A DNA stretch of 64,000 nucleotides, taken from positions 1 through 64,000 of the forward strand of contig JAURVB010007300.1 in NCBI GenBank assembly GCA_033002965.1, in the 5' to 3' direction. Shown piece after piece: positions 34,861-47,360 of this stretch. Source of the stretch: Piper betle. Its lineage: Eukaryota > Streptophyta > Magnoliopsida > Piperales > Piperaceae. A program made the position numbers and the translations under genes. Numbering within the stretch: the stretch's first letter is position 1; each line of letters opens with the position of its first letter. Below the pieces are notes generated by a model, which was not told the origin of the DNA, did no database searches, and saw only the letters and a program-made list of their open reading frames with translations.

Positions 34861-37800
34861 CCCCCTTCACTGTGAGCTTGGACTTTTGAAAATTTTTAAT
34901 TTTTAATTTTTAATTTTTAATTATTATTATTTTTAAATATGAAACTAATAAAATGGATCTTCGTAATCGTCCCGCCAAACAGCCTTGTTGTCGCTTAATT
35001 AATTAATAGGGTTTAAAATTTGAATGGAATTAAAAAGGTTGGGATCGGATATAAATTGAATATTTTGAATCGGTTATATTTAATCAATATTTAAACTTGT
35101 CAAACAAAGGACAATTAATTGTTAGATCTAAATAAAAAATGTCAGGATTCTTTGTTTTGGCACTTGTTGTGTTTGCTTGGACTCTTCTTCAATTTAGTTT
35201 AAAGTTTGAAAATTATTATTATTATTATATATATTATTTTCAAAAATAAGAAGAAAATTTTAAAATTTTTGAAATGTTTTTAAGTGTCTTTGTATAATAT
35301 ATTTCTATCATATTAAATTCAACTTGTATTAAATTCGAATATTTTGAAACATAGATTTCATTATTCGTGGTATAAACCCGAATGAATCCGAATACAAATG
35401 CCATCCTAACCAATTTCAAAGAGCTTAATTTGGGACAAATATTAAGACATTCCATCTAGTCCCTAAATGGGTTAAGAACCAACAGTAAATTCGAAACATT
35501 TTTTTGGGTGGCCTCGATCTTTTGAAATTTTAGGTGATGGTGATGCCATATATGGACATCGAAACCAGTGGCCAAATGTTTTCAGCGGTTAATTAATAAT
35601 CCGCAGGTTTAGCATCAGTCCTAGTTTTGTTGTAGGCGTGATAAATAACAAAGTGAGTTATGCATTGCGAATTATTGCTCAATTCATTGTTTTTTGATTT
35701 GTATCTCATTTTTAGAGGCAATGCAAGCGCATTAATATCGGCTTCTTTTAATCGGGAATAATGACTCTAGATTTGCTCTGTAAACATTAATACTTGTGGG
35801 CCTAGCACGGCTATTTAATCAATTTAAACCAAGCATTCCCAGAAGGATTAAAAAGGAATATTGCATTCAGTACCTCTATAAACTTATTTTATTATATATA
35901 AATAAATATAATTAGTTACTATTAAACTTATTAATATATATATATATATAAAGTATCTTAGTCGGGAAAAGATAATATTTCTATTTTAAATTTTAATTTA
36001 GATTGTTCGATTACAAGGATGACACTAATTTAATAAAAAAATAAAAAATAAAAAATAAAACACACCTACTACTACCATTATTTAGTACATTATTAATAAT
36101 AATATTTATTTATAAATTTAAATATATTTTAAGTAAATAAATAATATTATGTATATTATTATATTATTTTATCAAGTCCCGTTCGACTTGAGTTATGAGT
36201 CAATTTTGAGTTGAGTTCGAGTTATAACCAAGTCGAGTCAAGTCAAATACTGCTTTGCTCAAAATCGACTCGTAAGATTCGATTGTAAGTCGATTTTGAG
36301 CTCAATCATTTAAATGCCGAGTTTCGAATCGAGTCGATTCGAGCCAAACCAAATGTCAAATATTTACAAACTGACTCACTTAATTATCAGCCCTAGTTTC
36401 ACGTATATATCACATTAAACTTTTGTATAAGTCGTATAAGATGGTGTCATTCATTATTCTCTTTAGAGATTTTTTTTAAAATACAGGGTGAAGAAATGTA
36501 TGGCTGTATAACATATTGGCTCGTACATTTTAAAATTACAGATTTAACGCTTCAACTAATATACGTTGGGACAGTACTTGATAAATTCGGGAGGTGGTTG
36601 AATGATTAACGAGTATAACTACCCATTTTTGATGAAGCCGTTACTTATTAGAGTAGTCATTATCAAATGAACCAACGGTTAGCACTTGATTTTGGATGAA
36701 ATTAAGGGGTGAACTTTTGGGTCAGTAGGCAACGAGAAGTCCCACTGTGGGTTTCAAAGTTTCCTGGAATCCCATGCTAGATTGTTGTGCTTTGTCGGGT
36801 GCCCAAACGGAGCTTTCTACTTGTCAGTCACGACTCATGTGTGTAGTTTTCGGACGGTAGTTAAGCGAGGAAATTAAGTAACAGTTATTAAGATCGGCCC
36901 TAGTATCTTTTCACAGGTTTTTAGACAAATATTGTCTCTCCTTTGCATGTATGTTTACATAAAGTTTTAACAGCTCAGCCATAATATATTGGTGTCAATG
37001 TCTCGAACTTTTTTCTTTCCTTTCCTTTTTCTTCTTTTGTTGCAGTTTGTGGCACCAAGAATGACAGAATGACAGAATGACAGGATAAGGTTTGGAACCG
37101 GAGAAGAGGGACATCAGAAGGTGGTGGAATATGGCCAATGTGGTTACAAAAAAAATGGACCCCATGGATAATGGCATGTGCCATGTATGTACATGAATAG
37201 TTCACGAGTGGGTTGCACAAATTGATCGGCCAATTTAAATTTGGTCTGCGACGGTCAAAAAAATATATAAACTGGTCTTTAGTTCGAATCAGTCTATAAA
37301 TCGACTAATTTTAAAATCGGCTCGAATCCACCGATTCTAAATAGTGGCGATGGGCGACCTAAGGGCAATGACGATGGGGGATAGGGTAGGGGAAAGACGG
37401 GGCAATGATGGGGCGATAGGGGATAGGATGAGGGTAGTGATAGGGCAGGAATAGAGCAGTGAAGGTAGCGACGAGGCTGGGCAGAGGGTGAAGGGGGGGG
37501 TGATAGGGCAGGGGGCAGCGGCGGCGATCATGGGAGGGAAGATGGGCGATGTCACGGAGAGAGAAGGGAGGGATCAAATAACAGTGATATTCTCATAATT
37601 AAAAATTGATTCGGTCTGACTCAAATAAAAAATAATAACTAATTTCAAATAATTCAAAAATCCAATCAATTATGGGAAGATATCATAAAATATAATAAAT
37701 ATTATAGCATAAAAATGATATCAGAATGACTTGTTCTATAATAAATAACCTATTAATTTTGATTAAGTTAAAATTTTTGTATATGACCAATTTAACCGAA

Positions 37801-39240
37801 CCGATTCCTGACCGATTTAGACCAATTCGATCCGATTCAGTGATTCCCTCGAAAATTGATTCTAATTTTTGCAACTATAGTCTATGAAATTAGAGGTGGA
37901 ATATAATTCGCACTCAATGGCACCCGGTAGAATGCAAATAATATAATTTGGTAGTAAATCCAAATTTTGGGGTGCATGATGGCAAGTTGAAGGACCGCTG
38001 GCGCAACACATTTCTTTGCATACATTCGATGCTCGCGCATATCGATGGTTTGCGCTAGGCTAGATGCATGCATAATGCCGATTACTTACGCACAATTCCA
38101 TGGGAACCTTTACAAATCAAAACTACAGTTGATCTGGTGTTTTGAATTAGTAAATCAATAAGCAATTGTGGCCTTTAATTTAAACGCCATCCTGGTTGTA
38201 ATTAAGTTGGAAGTGATGTGTTTTTAATCTTTACGACTAGCTTATTTCTTCTTTCTTACTACCATGTTTCCAATGAGCTTTTCTATAAATTTGAATGGGC
38301 TTTTGCATTCTGACTCCAATGGGGTTAAAGCCCAGGACCTTATGGCAGGCCCAAACTGCCCTTTCGTTCTTAAGCGTCCAAACTGGGGCGCCTTTTAAGG
38401 GTGTTTAGCCGAAAATATGAAATTGGAGCAAGAGGAGCACATTGCTAAAGGAGTTTATTTATTTATTTATATTTTATTTTTCTCCCCAAACGGCCAAGAA
38501 GTTGATTACATTTTACTCTTATTAATTAATAAAAAAGAGGGCAAAAATGGGTGGTTCAACCTATATATAAATATATATATATATATATATAAATAAAATT
38601 ATATAGCCTAGATCCTGATTCCATTAAAGGCAGCGGACCCTCCCCTACCTGCGGATGCCCCCCTCCCCCTGGCCGATCCTACCACAGACATTGCGCTGCC
38701 CAATCTTGCCAACGCTGGCGCCGACGCTGGCACCAACGCCTTTGGACATGAGGTGGTAGAGGCTGCGGGTATTGTTGGCGTTGCTGTCATCGTCGATGCC
38801 GAAGGAGGAATCCGAGGAGTCGGAGTCGGAGGGGGAGAGGGTGGTGACGGCAGCGGCCACCTCTTCCGAGTGGGCCGCGGGGCTTTTCCTGAACCGTACT
38901 TTTTTCCTTTACGGCGTGAGCTTTCCATAAACCGTACTTTTTCTTTCCTGAACCATACTTAAGGCATTAATCAAGGGGTTCTACCCATTTAGGCTGTAAT
39001 AAACGGCCTTCTTTTATGAATATATAATTAACTTTATGTACCGAGGACTGTACATTACTAATATATATTGTTAATTATTAATTAATTGGGCGATAAGCCA
39101 CTGCGTAGTACCTTCGAGTGGAAGTCATATCTGTAATATGAGATGAAGCATTACAATAAGTCAATCCTGAACCTCGCTCAGAAAACAACTATATATATTA
39201 TGGAGTTTATGACTTTGACTTTAACTCGATGGAAATTAAA
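34861..39240. other. Long intergenic region, AT-rich with degenerate repeats
   Basis: Contents: an (A/T-rich) hexamer run TTTTAATTTTTAATTTTTAA at 34895-34925; a TA run near 35935; a stretch at 36180-36370 repeatedly using GAGTCGA/TCGACTC words, typical of old plant transposon ends; a G-rich low-complexity core at 37340-37560 lying between AT-rich flanks with CGATTC/AACCGA words (37200-37860). A Ser/Asp-rich minus-strand frame (38645-38860) has no firm match. No gene is supported. Confidence 0.5.
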
Positions 39241-39531
39241 TTGTTGGTTATGTTGCTAGTTACATAACTACTTTAAAAAAGTATGCTCGGCAACCTCCTA
39301 TATAAATATAAGTGTGTCGAGCACTTCTGATCACATAAGGAGCTATGATTATAAGTGCATGTTTAGGTGTAGTAACTAACGAAACAGCTCATATGGATGA
39401 CTTCATACGTGGTTCAAATTTACAATATATGGTTGTATTGCCGCTGCTACTCATCAAAGTTAAGCTTATGAAATAGTTTCTGCTTTATTTGCATGTCCAA
39501 CTTGCTGCTTATATATGTGGTCTCCGAGTCT

Positions 39532-39535
<4 letters not shown>

Positions 39536-39592
<57 letters not shown>
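39536..39592. repeat. (TA)n microsatellite
   Basis: About 28 uninterrupted AT/TA units, the longest in the window. Other shorter TA runs occur near 15549, 38565, 42218 and 42830. Confidence 0.97.
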
Positions 39593-39593
<1 letters not shown>

Positions 39594-40059
39594 GGTTGCC
39601 GTATACAGGGAGGCGCGCGACCATGTCTCTTAACCTAGCTTACCAGGTGAACTGCACATTAATAATTAGATATATGGTACCGTATATATGTATGTATAAG
39701 TTCTTACGAAGTATCTATTTAATTTATAGATCACATATATAATCAAAGCCAACAAATGATCATTTTGTTCGTTTTATTTCGCTGGATCTCTTATTTTTGT
39801 TATATCAAACCGGAAAATATTGAATACGTGACAACATTACTGTCAAAGCTGTGTACAACTCACTATGTGTCAAATCGATCAAGTTTGGAAAAGCTAGTGG
39901 AAGCTTAAGTTGCCGCCAAGGCTTTTATTATTAGGCTGAAAAATAGGTATTGAAGCCCTTCCAAATGGATCCATCTTGATGAAAAGATAATTTTATAGTG
40001 AATTGATCTGTTTTCTATGCAAATAATATGAGGAAAAAACTTGCACCTCTTTCTACATT

Positions 40060-40760
40060 GTCCCATTACTAGAGCCATCTTGTTTAATATCTAGGGTATT
40101 AAGGTGGAACAATTACCTTTGCAAAATGTGAAAGATATCATTATATACTGTGTGTTTCTTTATCATCAATTTAAACAAGGGTGTCTTCATGGTTCTTAAG
40201 ATTTTAATTGTTGCAGATGATATCTGGAAACTTAGAAATTCACTTTGTCTAGGGCATCGACAAGATATGTAGATTCATACTTTATTTGTGATGATTACAG
40301 AGATTTCATTGTCATGCAGCGGTTATATTTAACTCTTCCTTATCTCCTATCAATGCCTCTACTGCTACTAAGAATAATCAACTTTGATGGCAGTTTTCAG
40401 CCTTTATCTCTGCATGCAGGATGAGAAATTGTTGTTTATAGTTCATCTGGACATTTATGTGCTGCTAACAATGATTATATCGCAGGATGTGAAGATGCCG
40501 AAGTTGCAAAATTAGAGGCTCTTCGTCATGCCCTCCTCTATGCTACTGCTCGAAAATTATCTAATTTTCTTTTTGTTTCTGACTGTATCATTGTTGTAAA
40601 GTTCATCAAAGGAAGTAATGAATGTATTTTGTGGACTAATTTTCTACTGGCATTAAAATGTCGCATTTTGTTTAATAAGCTGCTGAATTACTCAGCAGAT
40701 ATTATGTGGTTCTCTATGAAATGTAACGTTGTCGCCCACACTTTAGCTTGTAATGGGCGA
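40060..40760 (+). mobile_element. Decayed LINE (non-LTR retrotransposon) tail with RNase H domain
   Basis: DIWKLRNSLCLGH near 40215 matches the Trp-rich linker (W-x-I-W-K-x-R-N) of plant LINE polyproteins. From about 40485 comes the reverse-transcriptase-like RNase H domain: EDAEVAKLEALRHALLYA, then LFVSDCIIVVKFI, and VVAHTLACNG near the end. The conserved AE-x-x-AL, SDC and AH-x-LA positions are recognisable. Stops interrupt the region, so it is inactive. Confidence 0.75.
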
Positions 40761-41699
40761 AAAATTATATGTACATCTACTGTTATCTAACTTAGTATTT
40801 TTAGTTTTGTAGAAAAACAAAAAAGAGTCATGTACTGCTCTAAATAAAATTTTATGTTCATTAATTGATTGGAGCCAAAATATGGGATTAATAAAAGATT
40901 CGATTGCAGTACAATGCAAGACCGATACATGCTGTACAGGTCCTGTCCTTGCCCAGCATGGCATCGGCAAGTGTCGGCATGAGAGTTGAAAACTATAACG
41001 AGGCATCGCCAAGCTCAACTTTTTTCTTCCTAAGACATGAACGTTTGGCCCGCAATTGTCGCCGCTTTTCTTTACACATAGCATGCATGCTTTTACCATC
41101 ACTCACATATTATTTTAAACTTACGACATAGTTATCTGTAACTCTTGATTAAAGTAAGCATATTATTGAGGGTACTGATCTTGTTGATTAGTTAACCTTC
41201 TCATGCATTCGACATGGCACGTGAATGTGACCAGAGTTCCGGATCAACATGACATGTATGGGTGGCGGGATGAAGAACATATAAAGCCAGCAAAAGCCTC
41301 CTCACTTCAACATGAGCGCCACTTCTTCGATACCCTAACACAGTCATTGATATTGTGTTTGTCCTAAATCGGTCGTAGATAATATTGGTGACTAGTATGT
41401 AAGTTAATAAAAAGTCTTATTTCATGATTTTAACTTTTAGATTAAAAGAGACTCGTGACACTTATTATCAAATCTCTTTTGAGACCCAACAGTATACAGT
41501 AGACAGTAGATGTTTATGCTGATTGTGAATATTTTCTTCATAAGTTCCACCCGATGATTTAAAGGAGAATTTACCTTTATAGGTTCTACCAGATAATTAT
41601 TTGCAATGTGAGACATCTCTCCCACGAAGCTACCATTATCAATGGCCAGATCAGAGGCAGTGACCCTCCTGGATAATCCCGAGGAGGCTGCACCCTGTC

Positions 41700-41834
41700 T
41701 AGCCTCCTTGGCTCGACCTCGCCATGGACATGTCAGGACCACCCTCAACCTCCTCGGCCCTTCTCCTCGCCTTATACTTCACGGTCTTCTTCTGCACGTA
41801 GGTCTGAGCATAGCTGAATCCCACAGACGACATT
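41700..41834 (-). CDS. Small unrecognised protein, paralogue A
   Basis: The frame from ATG 41834 reads MSSVGFSYAQTYVQKKTVKY and stops after 44 residues. A TATA box (TATAAATTCCC) lies at 41951-41961, about 120 bp upstream. Comparison with paralogue B at 45634 shows the family protein should continue: one extra base near 41705 moves the conserved continuation (AKEARQGAASSGLSRRV) into another frame. I do not recognise the family; the MSS-x-G-(F/Y)-SYAQ start resembles short uncharacterised plant proteins I have seen. It may be a pseudogene or carry a sequence error. Confidence 0.5.
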
Positions 41835-41950
41835 TCCACAGAAAAAAAGATTTAATGAGAAGATGATCAGAAGAGATCAATGTCTCAAACAAGGATAAGA
41901 TCCAATGTTACTTATTTTCCTTGGGTTATTTGGAATGGAGAGCGTGGGAA

Positions 41951-41961
41951 GGGAATTTATA
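41951..41961 (-). promoter_or_regulatory. TATA box of small gene A
   Basis: Minus-strand TATAAATTCCC, about 117 bp before ATG. The same position holds TATAAATAAATC in paralogue B, with related flanking sequence. Confidence 0.55.
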
Positions 41962-42242
41962 GAGCAGCTAGCTAGCTAATAGCACTGTCTTTTTTCCTCA
42001 AACTTGGTGAGAGAAGCAAAAAGCTAGTTATGAGACTTTAATGTCGGCTTTGAGCCTCGAAGAGTGCTAAAAAACTATAATACTGGAGGTCGCACGAGCT
42101 TAACACGGCATTAACTCGCAATTGTAAGGTTAATTGAATTTTTATGTAGTGATGATGGTGGGGCTTTGTGCACATATCAATGACCGTGTACGTGTGGTCG
42201 ATGTACTTTGCTCATGCTATATATATATATATATATATATAT

Positions 42243-42824
42243 AGGATGAAGAGGATGCACTGTAGCACAGCCAAGATGGCTGTGCTGCAGTGTTTCAGTC
42301 GTTGGATCAAATCCAACGGCTAAAACAAGCCCCCACTTCCCCTTCTCCGACCGTTGGATTTAATCTAACGGCTGGATAAAAAAATTTTCTGGCGTTGCCG
42401 CCGCCTCCACCGCCAACCGACACGACACCACCCCCCTGCCCCGCCCGTCGCCGTCCCGCCGGGGGCGGCGACATAACCCTCGCGGTGGCGGGGCGGCGGA
42501 TCTAGCGGCCCCGCCTCTTCCCCTACCGGCCTGCCGCCGGGCGACACCACCGCCACCCCGTCCCCCGCCCGCCACCCCGCCGCGCGACGCCCTCCATCCC
42601 CCGTCCCCCACCGCGCCCCCTCGGCCCCCGCCGCGCCCCCCATCCCCTGTCGCCGCCGCCCTCCCCGGTCGTCGCCATGGCCGGGCACCCTTCCCACCCC
42701 CTCCACCGTCGTTGTTGCAGCGGCGCCGACGACTTTTTTATCTTGGCCGTTGGATGCTAATCCAACGGCCAAGATCAAACTTCAGCACAGCCAAGATGGC
42801 TATGCTGGAGTACAGGAAAAGTTT

Positions 42825-42828
<4 letters not shown>
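42243..42828 (-). mobile_element. Microsatellite-flanked non-autonomous transposon, copy 2
   Basis: Opposite orientation to the copy at 15575 and about 80 bp longer. Both ends bear the near-palindrome GCACAGCCAAGATGGCTGTG, followed inward by GGATCAAATCCAACGGC-type and GCCGTTGGATGCTAATCCAA palindromes. TA runs flank it on both sides (42218-42241 and 42828-42862). The very GC-rich interior is non-coding although long stop-free frames cross it. Ends are better preserved than in copy 1, so it is probably younger. Confidence 0.8.
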
Positions 42829-42862
<34 letters not shown>

Positions 42863-42866
<4 letters not shown>

Positions 42867-43689
42867 GGTCGGTAAAATGGTGCTTCATGCTTGCTATCAA
42901 TACAAAGTGCCATGTTGCTGACGAAAACAGACCTAAATATGATACAAGGTCTCTATCTTCATGTTGAAGAAGGTGGTCTCTAGCTACCTTCCAATCGTTT
43001 TGCGGTTTTACCTTTCTAATTATTCCTTCATATATAGCCAAAAATTACTTCTCGGATTACCATCATTTTAGAGCTAAGTAATATCTGCATGCATGTGTCT
43101 ATATTGACTCCCAAAGTCTTGTCGAGTAACAACTGTAAGTGGAGTGAGCAATGTGTAGTAAGGTTTATTATTGCTGCCACAAAATTAATACTACTCTATA
43201 AATTTGAGGATAAATAGAATATAAATATATATCTATCAGGCTTCGGTCTACATGCAGAAAGAAATTTTAAATTTTAATTATCAACTTCAACTTCTTGTAG
43301 GGAATCAGTTATGTGGAGAGCAATATGGATGAGTTAGTTGGTATATATCTGAGAGCTCACTGAATGGTTGAGAAGCCTATGCCATGTCTTAACCTACTGA
43401 TCTGCATAACTCCTTAACGATAATTTGATTGGCAAGCAAGCCTACAAGATGAAGTATTATATTAATAATGTCATTCTTGATAGTGGAACGTCTTGGAAGG
43501 TTGGTCAGGCCAATATAAGCAAAAAGTAGTGCAATATGTATGAAATTGGCTTCATACTTCAATTGGCATGATCCGTTCATGTAGAATTAATTTAGAACAT
43601 AAAATTCATGAGCTTTTTTCTCCATGCATTGTTAATTTAGCCACCAGTTTCGAAGTCTTATTAATTAATATCATGCATAAACTATGAAG
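42863..43689. other. Intergenic, nothing recognised
   Basis: AT-rich spacer between the transposon copy and duplication unit B. No gene or clear repeat seen. Confidence 0.5.
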
Positions 43690-45395
43690 GATTATATAAT
43701 AAGTCCAAGCTAAACCGCTAATAACAAACAATTATTAATTTAATTCTCTCGAACACTATAGAAAGAAGTAAGCATGGGAGGCCATATCATGTGCCGAGCA
43801 CTTCTCATACATTAGAATGAATGATCAGTGCTGTTTAGGTTTAGCCACTAAACAGAACATATGGATAATATCGACTGTGGTTCTCACTGTTGTTTAAGGT
43901 GTACTGCAGGTGCCGCTCATCAAAATATAATTTTTGAAAGAGTTTCTTCCTTATTTGTATGGCCATTTGCAGCTCATGTTGTAAGATTAATAATGGGCGA
44001 GCGAGCTATTGGACGTGGTCTCCAACTTGATATTGAGAAAGGCCACAGTCTGTATGAAACGTATATATCTATCGTATAAACAACAGCCGGCACTATATAC
44101 ATGCACGATGCTTTCCTTGGTTCTAATAATTTATTTTTAAGTATTGCAAAATTTATTATAAAAAAAGCATACTAATCAATAGCCACAGAATTACGTCTTC
44201 TGATGGAGTCAATTGTATACAAACGTTTTAACTTTAAGTGCCACACATAAATTCGCCAATCTAGGAGCAATTGAAGTTCACGAATTTCAATTACAGATTT
44301 GCCATGGGAAGAGCTAAAACAATATATCTGAGATTCTGAATATTATATACACAAATGGATGACCTCTCATTTCATGCAGATACTTGTAGTAAATCTGAGC
44401 AAACTATGTTGCTGCATGCTTATTAACATCATAAGCATAAACCTTAGTCATACTTGCAAGCAACATGCTACTTAGTTTGTCAAGTTAATGGGTACATGAT
44501 AAGATCAGATCCTAATGAACAAGTTTGATTCGTGTACTGATCCATAAGTATAATAATCTTATATTTTCAAATAATGTTAGTTGTGAAAAATCATGCTTCT
44601 CAAAACCAGAGAAAAAAGTGGGAATTATGGGCAAAATTAATGCAATGGCTCTGATCTGTATATATGTTACTACTCCAGCGTCGTCAGTCATCACAATTTT
44701 TTTTTACACAGAGCAGCTTCTTCTCCACACCAAATTTGCAACATTTAGACAAGTCATTGTCGCCTCTTTTCTTAAAATGTATGTATTTTGTATGTTATCT
44801 TTTTTCTTTTTTGTCATTCATCTTCATCACTTCAACATGGATGCTGCTTGGAAGAAAGAATATGCAGTATGTATGTTGCTGCCACGCACCATAGTAGCCT
44901 ACACATTATTTCTTACTAATTACTATTTAGTTGTCCTTAACTTTTGATTAATGTACTAAGTGTATCTTATATATTATGGGCGATGTTTAAGTCTACTTAT
45001 CCCCTTGAGCATACGACAGGGCACGTGAGTATGAACAACTCTCAGAAGTGGTGGCTAAAAGCTTTGCAACAAATAGCGACGCAATTGGAGAGAGACACCA
45101 CATGGGTTGTATGTGGCCGATCTACAGAGTAAGTAGCAAACCCAACTAAAATCAACGCCACTTTCGTTTACATTCACACGGTGACAAGTGTTTAGCACAA
45201 GTTACAAATTACTCTTTGAAACAGAGCTACAGATATAACAAAGAACCACAAGAGATAATCGCTTGGGGAGAAAAAAGAAGCAGGTATTGATAACAAGAAC
45301 ATATATAGAGGAAACAAACTACTGGCACCATGGTTATTTACATAACGGTCCTAAATTAGACACAGTAATTGATGCAGATCAATTGAGAACTTGTA

Positions 45396-45634
45396 TCAAC
45401 CAGACATCTCTCCCGTGCCGCTGCCGTCATTTCCAGTGGCCGGATCAGAAGCTGTGGGATGGACCCTCTGGGAGAATCCGGAGGAGGTTTCGCCCTGTCT
45501 GGCCTCCAAGGCCGGCCTCACCATAGCCATGCCAGGACGACCACCCTCAACCTCCTCGTCCTCCTCCTCATCTTCTCTTTCACGGCCTTCTTCTGCACGT
45601 ATGTCTGGGCATAGCTGAATCCCACTGATGACAT
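45396..45634 (-). CDS. Small unrecognised protein, paralogue B
   Basis: Starts MSSVGFSYAQTYVQKKAVKE at 45634. In the written frame it runs into Arg-rich residues and stops at 45518. Against paralogue A, one base is missing near 45558-45561; the continuation in the next frame reads EEVEGGRPGMAMVRPALEA and ends GNDGSGTGEMSG with a stop at 45396-45398, about 80 residues in all. Upstream in-frame ATGs to 45793 were rejected because a TATA box (45741-45752) lies within that stretch. The two paralogues are broken at different places, which points to independent decay or sequence indels. Function unknown. Confidence 0.55.
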
Positions 45635-45740
45635 TTTGTCAAAGAAAGGAGAAGAGATTAAATATGCGGAAATGGGATTTCTCGGAATGTGCTTCGGATG
45701 CACAAGGAAGAAGATTTTCAAATGGAGAAGGTTGGAAGGG

Positions 45741-45752
45741 GATTTATTTATA
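45741..45752 (-). promoter_or_regulatory. TATA box of small gene B
   Basis: Minus-strand TATAAATAAATC, about 107 bp before the ATG at 45634. Confidence 0.55.
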
Positions 45753-45990
45753 GCGAGCTTGGGGCAGTAGTGGAGGGAGGAAACGGTTTTCATTATCCTT
45801 GTGGGCTCAACTGTTTTTACAGTTTTTTTCTAACGTAGTGGGAGATGCAAAAAGATGGATGCGGGACTTTAGCGTCGGCTATCTTGGACCCTCAACAAAG
45901 TGGCAAAAAAGGTGGAACTGCAGCAATCAGACCAATGGATACATTCATGTATGAAACTATCCTTGTTTGGTGCAAATCATAATGCTATAT

Positions 45991-47044
45991 TATAATGTGT
46001 TGATGCTGGTGGGGCTGTATGTGTACAAACATGTTTATGTGAAGTTTGCTAGTGAACTTCTTTGGGAATGAATCAAAGTGACAGCCGTAGAGAGGACTGA
46101 TTAGGAACGTGGACCCTTGATAAATGGCATAAGGTGGCATGCTTTTGGAGCTTGAGGTCAACTGCTTTTTGATGTTTCAACGGGCCATTGCCCATTCTCT
46201 CCATCCATTTGTTTGGAATCTCTATCCTCTCTTGGAATCAAAGAACATGAACCGTCTCAAAGGTCAATAATGTGTTACTACAGCGGCTAATTGAGAAAGA
46301 AACCAAAATTTCATCAGAACATGACGACGTATATACTCTTCACTTTGGGAAAAAAAGGACGCTCTCTTGTCGATGCCCTGTTTCCTCCTTGGTGTAGAGG
46401 TACCGCCGTAGCAGTGACACTGATTGTTAGCAAGCATGTACTGAATATTATGAGGTTCCTAGTGCTCAAATTGGTACTTAGTCAAATGTCTTATAATGAC
46501 TACTCACTGATATTGAGCTCTAGGAAGCATCTTTGTATACACATCCCATGACCTTCTCAGTGGTATCAAATCTACAATCTATCTAGATGAGGGTGGCAAT
46601 AGAATGAATGATATGATACTGCTCAAAGTTTGAATCTGTAGATTTCATGTTAATAATAACAGGTTCAATGCGCTCACGCATTGTCGATCCTAATTTCGGA
46701 TGAAAGAAAAAAATTAAGACAAAGCTGGGTTGCGTTCACCATCTCCGGCCATCAAAATTTTATACAATTATAATTCATGATTATATACGTCTATATCCTC
46801 CACAAGAAAAAAAGAAGAAGAATACCGTAAACACAATTACTAGAGCTCCAGATTGGATGACTATACAAAGGAGACTACATGACATGTGCTGATCCAAGTT
46901 TATATGTATTAAGTATGTACAATATACTATTTAGCAAACAAAGAACAAAAAAAGAGAAACGAAAAAACAAACATCGAATACTTCGTAATGAACACTCTTG
47001 AATCATAACCTTCCATGTAGAAGCCAAAAGCCGAACAAAAGCAC
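45991..47044. other. Intergenic, nothing recognised
   Basis: Mixed-composition DNA with short chance frames only. Confidence 0.5.
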
Positions 47045-47281
47045 TCAAGCAGAGAAAAACCCATCAATGACTGCAAAGCTCAAAGACAATTGAGCCTCAG
47101 GAAGCTTCTTATGGTCTGGTTCAATCCTCTGTTTCCGGAGAGAAGAAAGCAACTCCACCTTCCAAATACTGCGGGAAGACTTATTACAGATCAAATGATG
47201 ATTCTCTTCTGATCGATGACTCTCTTCCAAAGCTTTCCTCCTCTCAAATTCCTCAGCAACCAGCAAAGCTATGTCTGCCAT
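47045..47281 (-). CDS. Small single-exon protein, unrecognised (78 residues)
   Basis: The intact frame begins MADIALLVAEEFERRKALEE and ends SFAVIDGFFSA before a stop at 47045. It is mostly charged and probably helical, with no signal peptide or membrane segment. Support for a real gene: a TATA box (GTATAAAGC, 47352-47360) 70 bp upstream of the ATG, a compact leader, and a composition unlike the surrounding DNA. I do not recognise a family. It is a neighbour of the other small genes at 41.7 and 45.5 kb but not obviously related to them. Confidence 0.55.
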   Translation of the reverse strand: MADIALLVAEEFERRKALEESHRSEENHHLICNKSSRSIWKVELLSSLRKQRIEPDHKKLPEAQLSLSFAVIDGFFSA

Positions 47282-47351
47282 CTCTTCAATCTAAATTCTT
47301 CTTCTTAACGGATTTGGACTGGATGTGATTGCCGGGCATTGGAGGACTCGA

Positions 47352-47360
47352 GCTTTATAC
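47352..47360 (-). promoter_or_regulatory. TATA box of the 78-residue gene
   Basis: Minus-strand GTATAAAGC, about 71 bp before the start codon, a usual plant spacing for a short leader. Confidence 0.5.

Larger units (their letters stand above)
39241..42130. repeat. Segmental duplication, unit A
   Basis: Several blocks recur in order in unit B (43690-45990). Examples: GTG(T/C)CGAGCACTTCT at 39318 and 43792, ATTGTCGCC(G/T)CTTTTCTT at 41053 and 44756, GGCACGTGA at 41216 and 45019, and the small gene with its promoter at 41640-42090 and 45440-45880. Unit A holds a LINE remnant that unit B lacks. Identity is modest, so the duplication is old. Confidence 0.75.
43690..45990. repeat. Segmental duplication, unit B
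   Basis: Counterpart of unit A (39241-42130). Blocks in common include the region around 43790-43990, the stretch near 44750, the G-box-like GGCACGTGA at 45019, and the small gene with its promoter. It lacks the LINE remnant. Confidence 0.75.

Noticed and set aside
38608..38928. Minus-strand Ser/Asp-rich frame possibly like a plant stress protein
   Set aside because: Only low-complexity likeness (SDSDSSDSS); no conserved motif follows, and it sits between TA repeats.
42365..42778. Long open frames in the GC-rich interior of the second microsatellite-flanked element
   Set aside because: Not conserved in the first copy, Gly/Arg/Ala-rich and driven by base composition.
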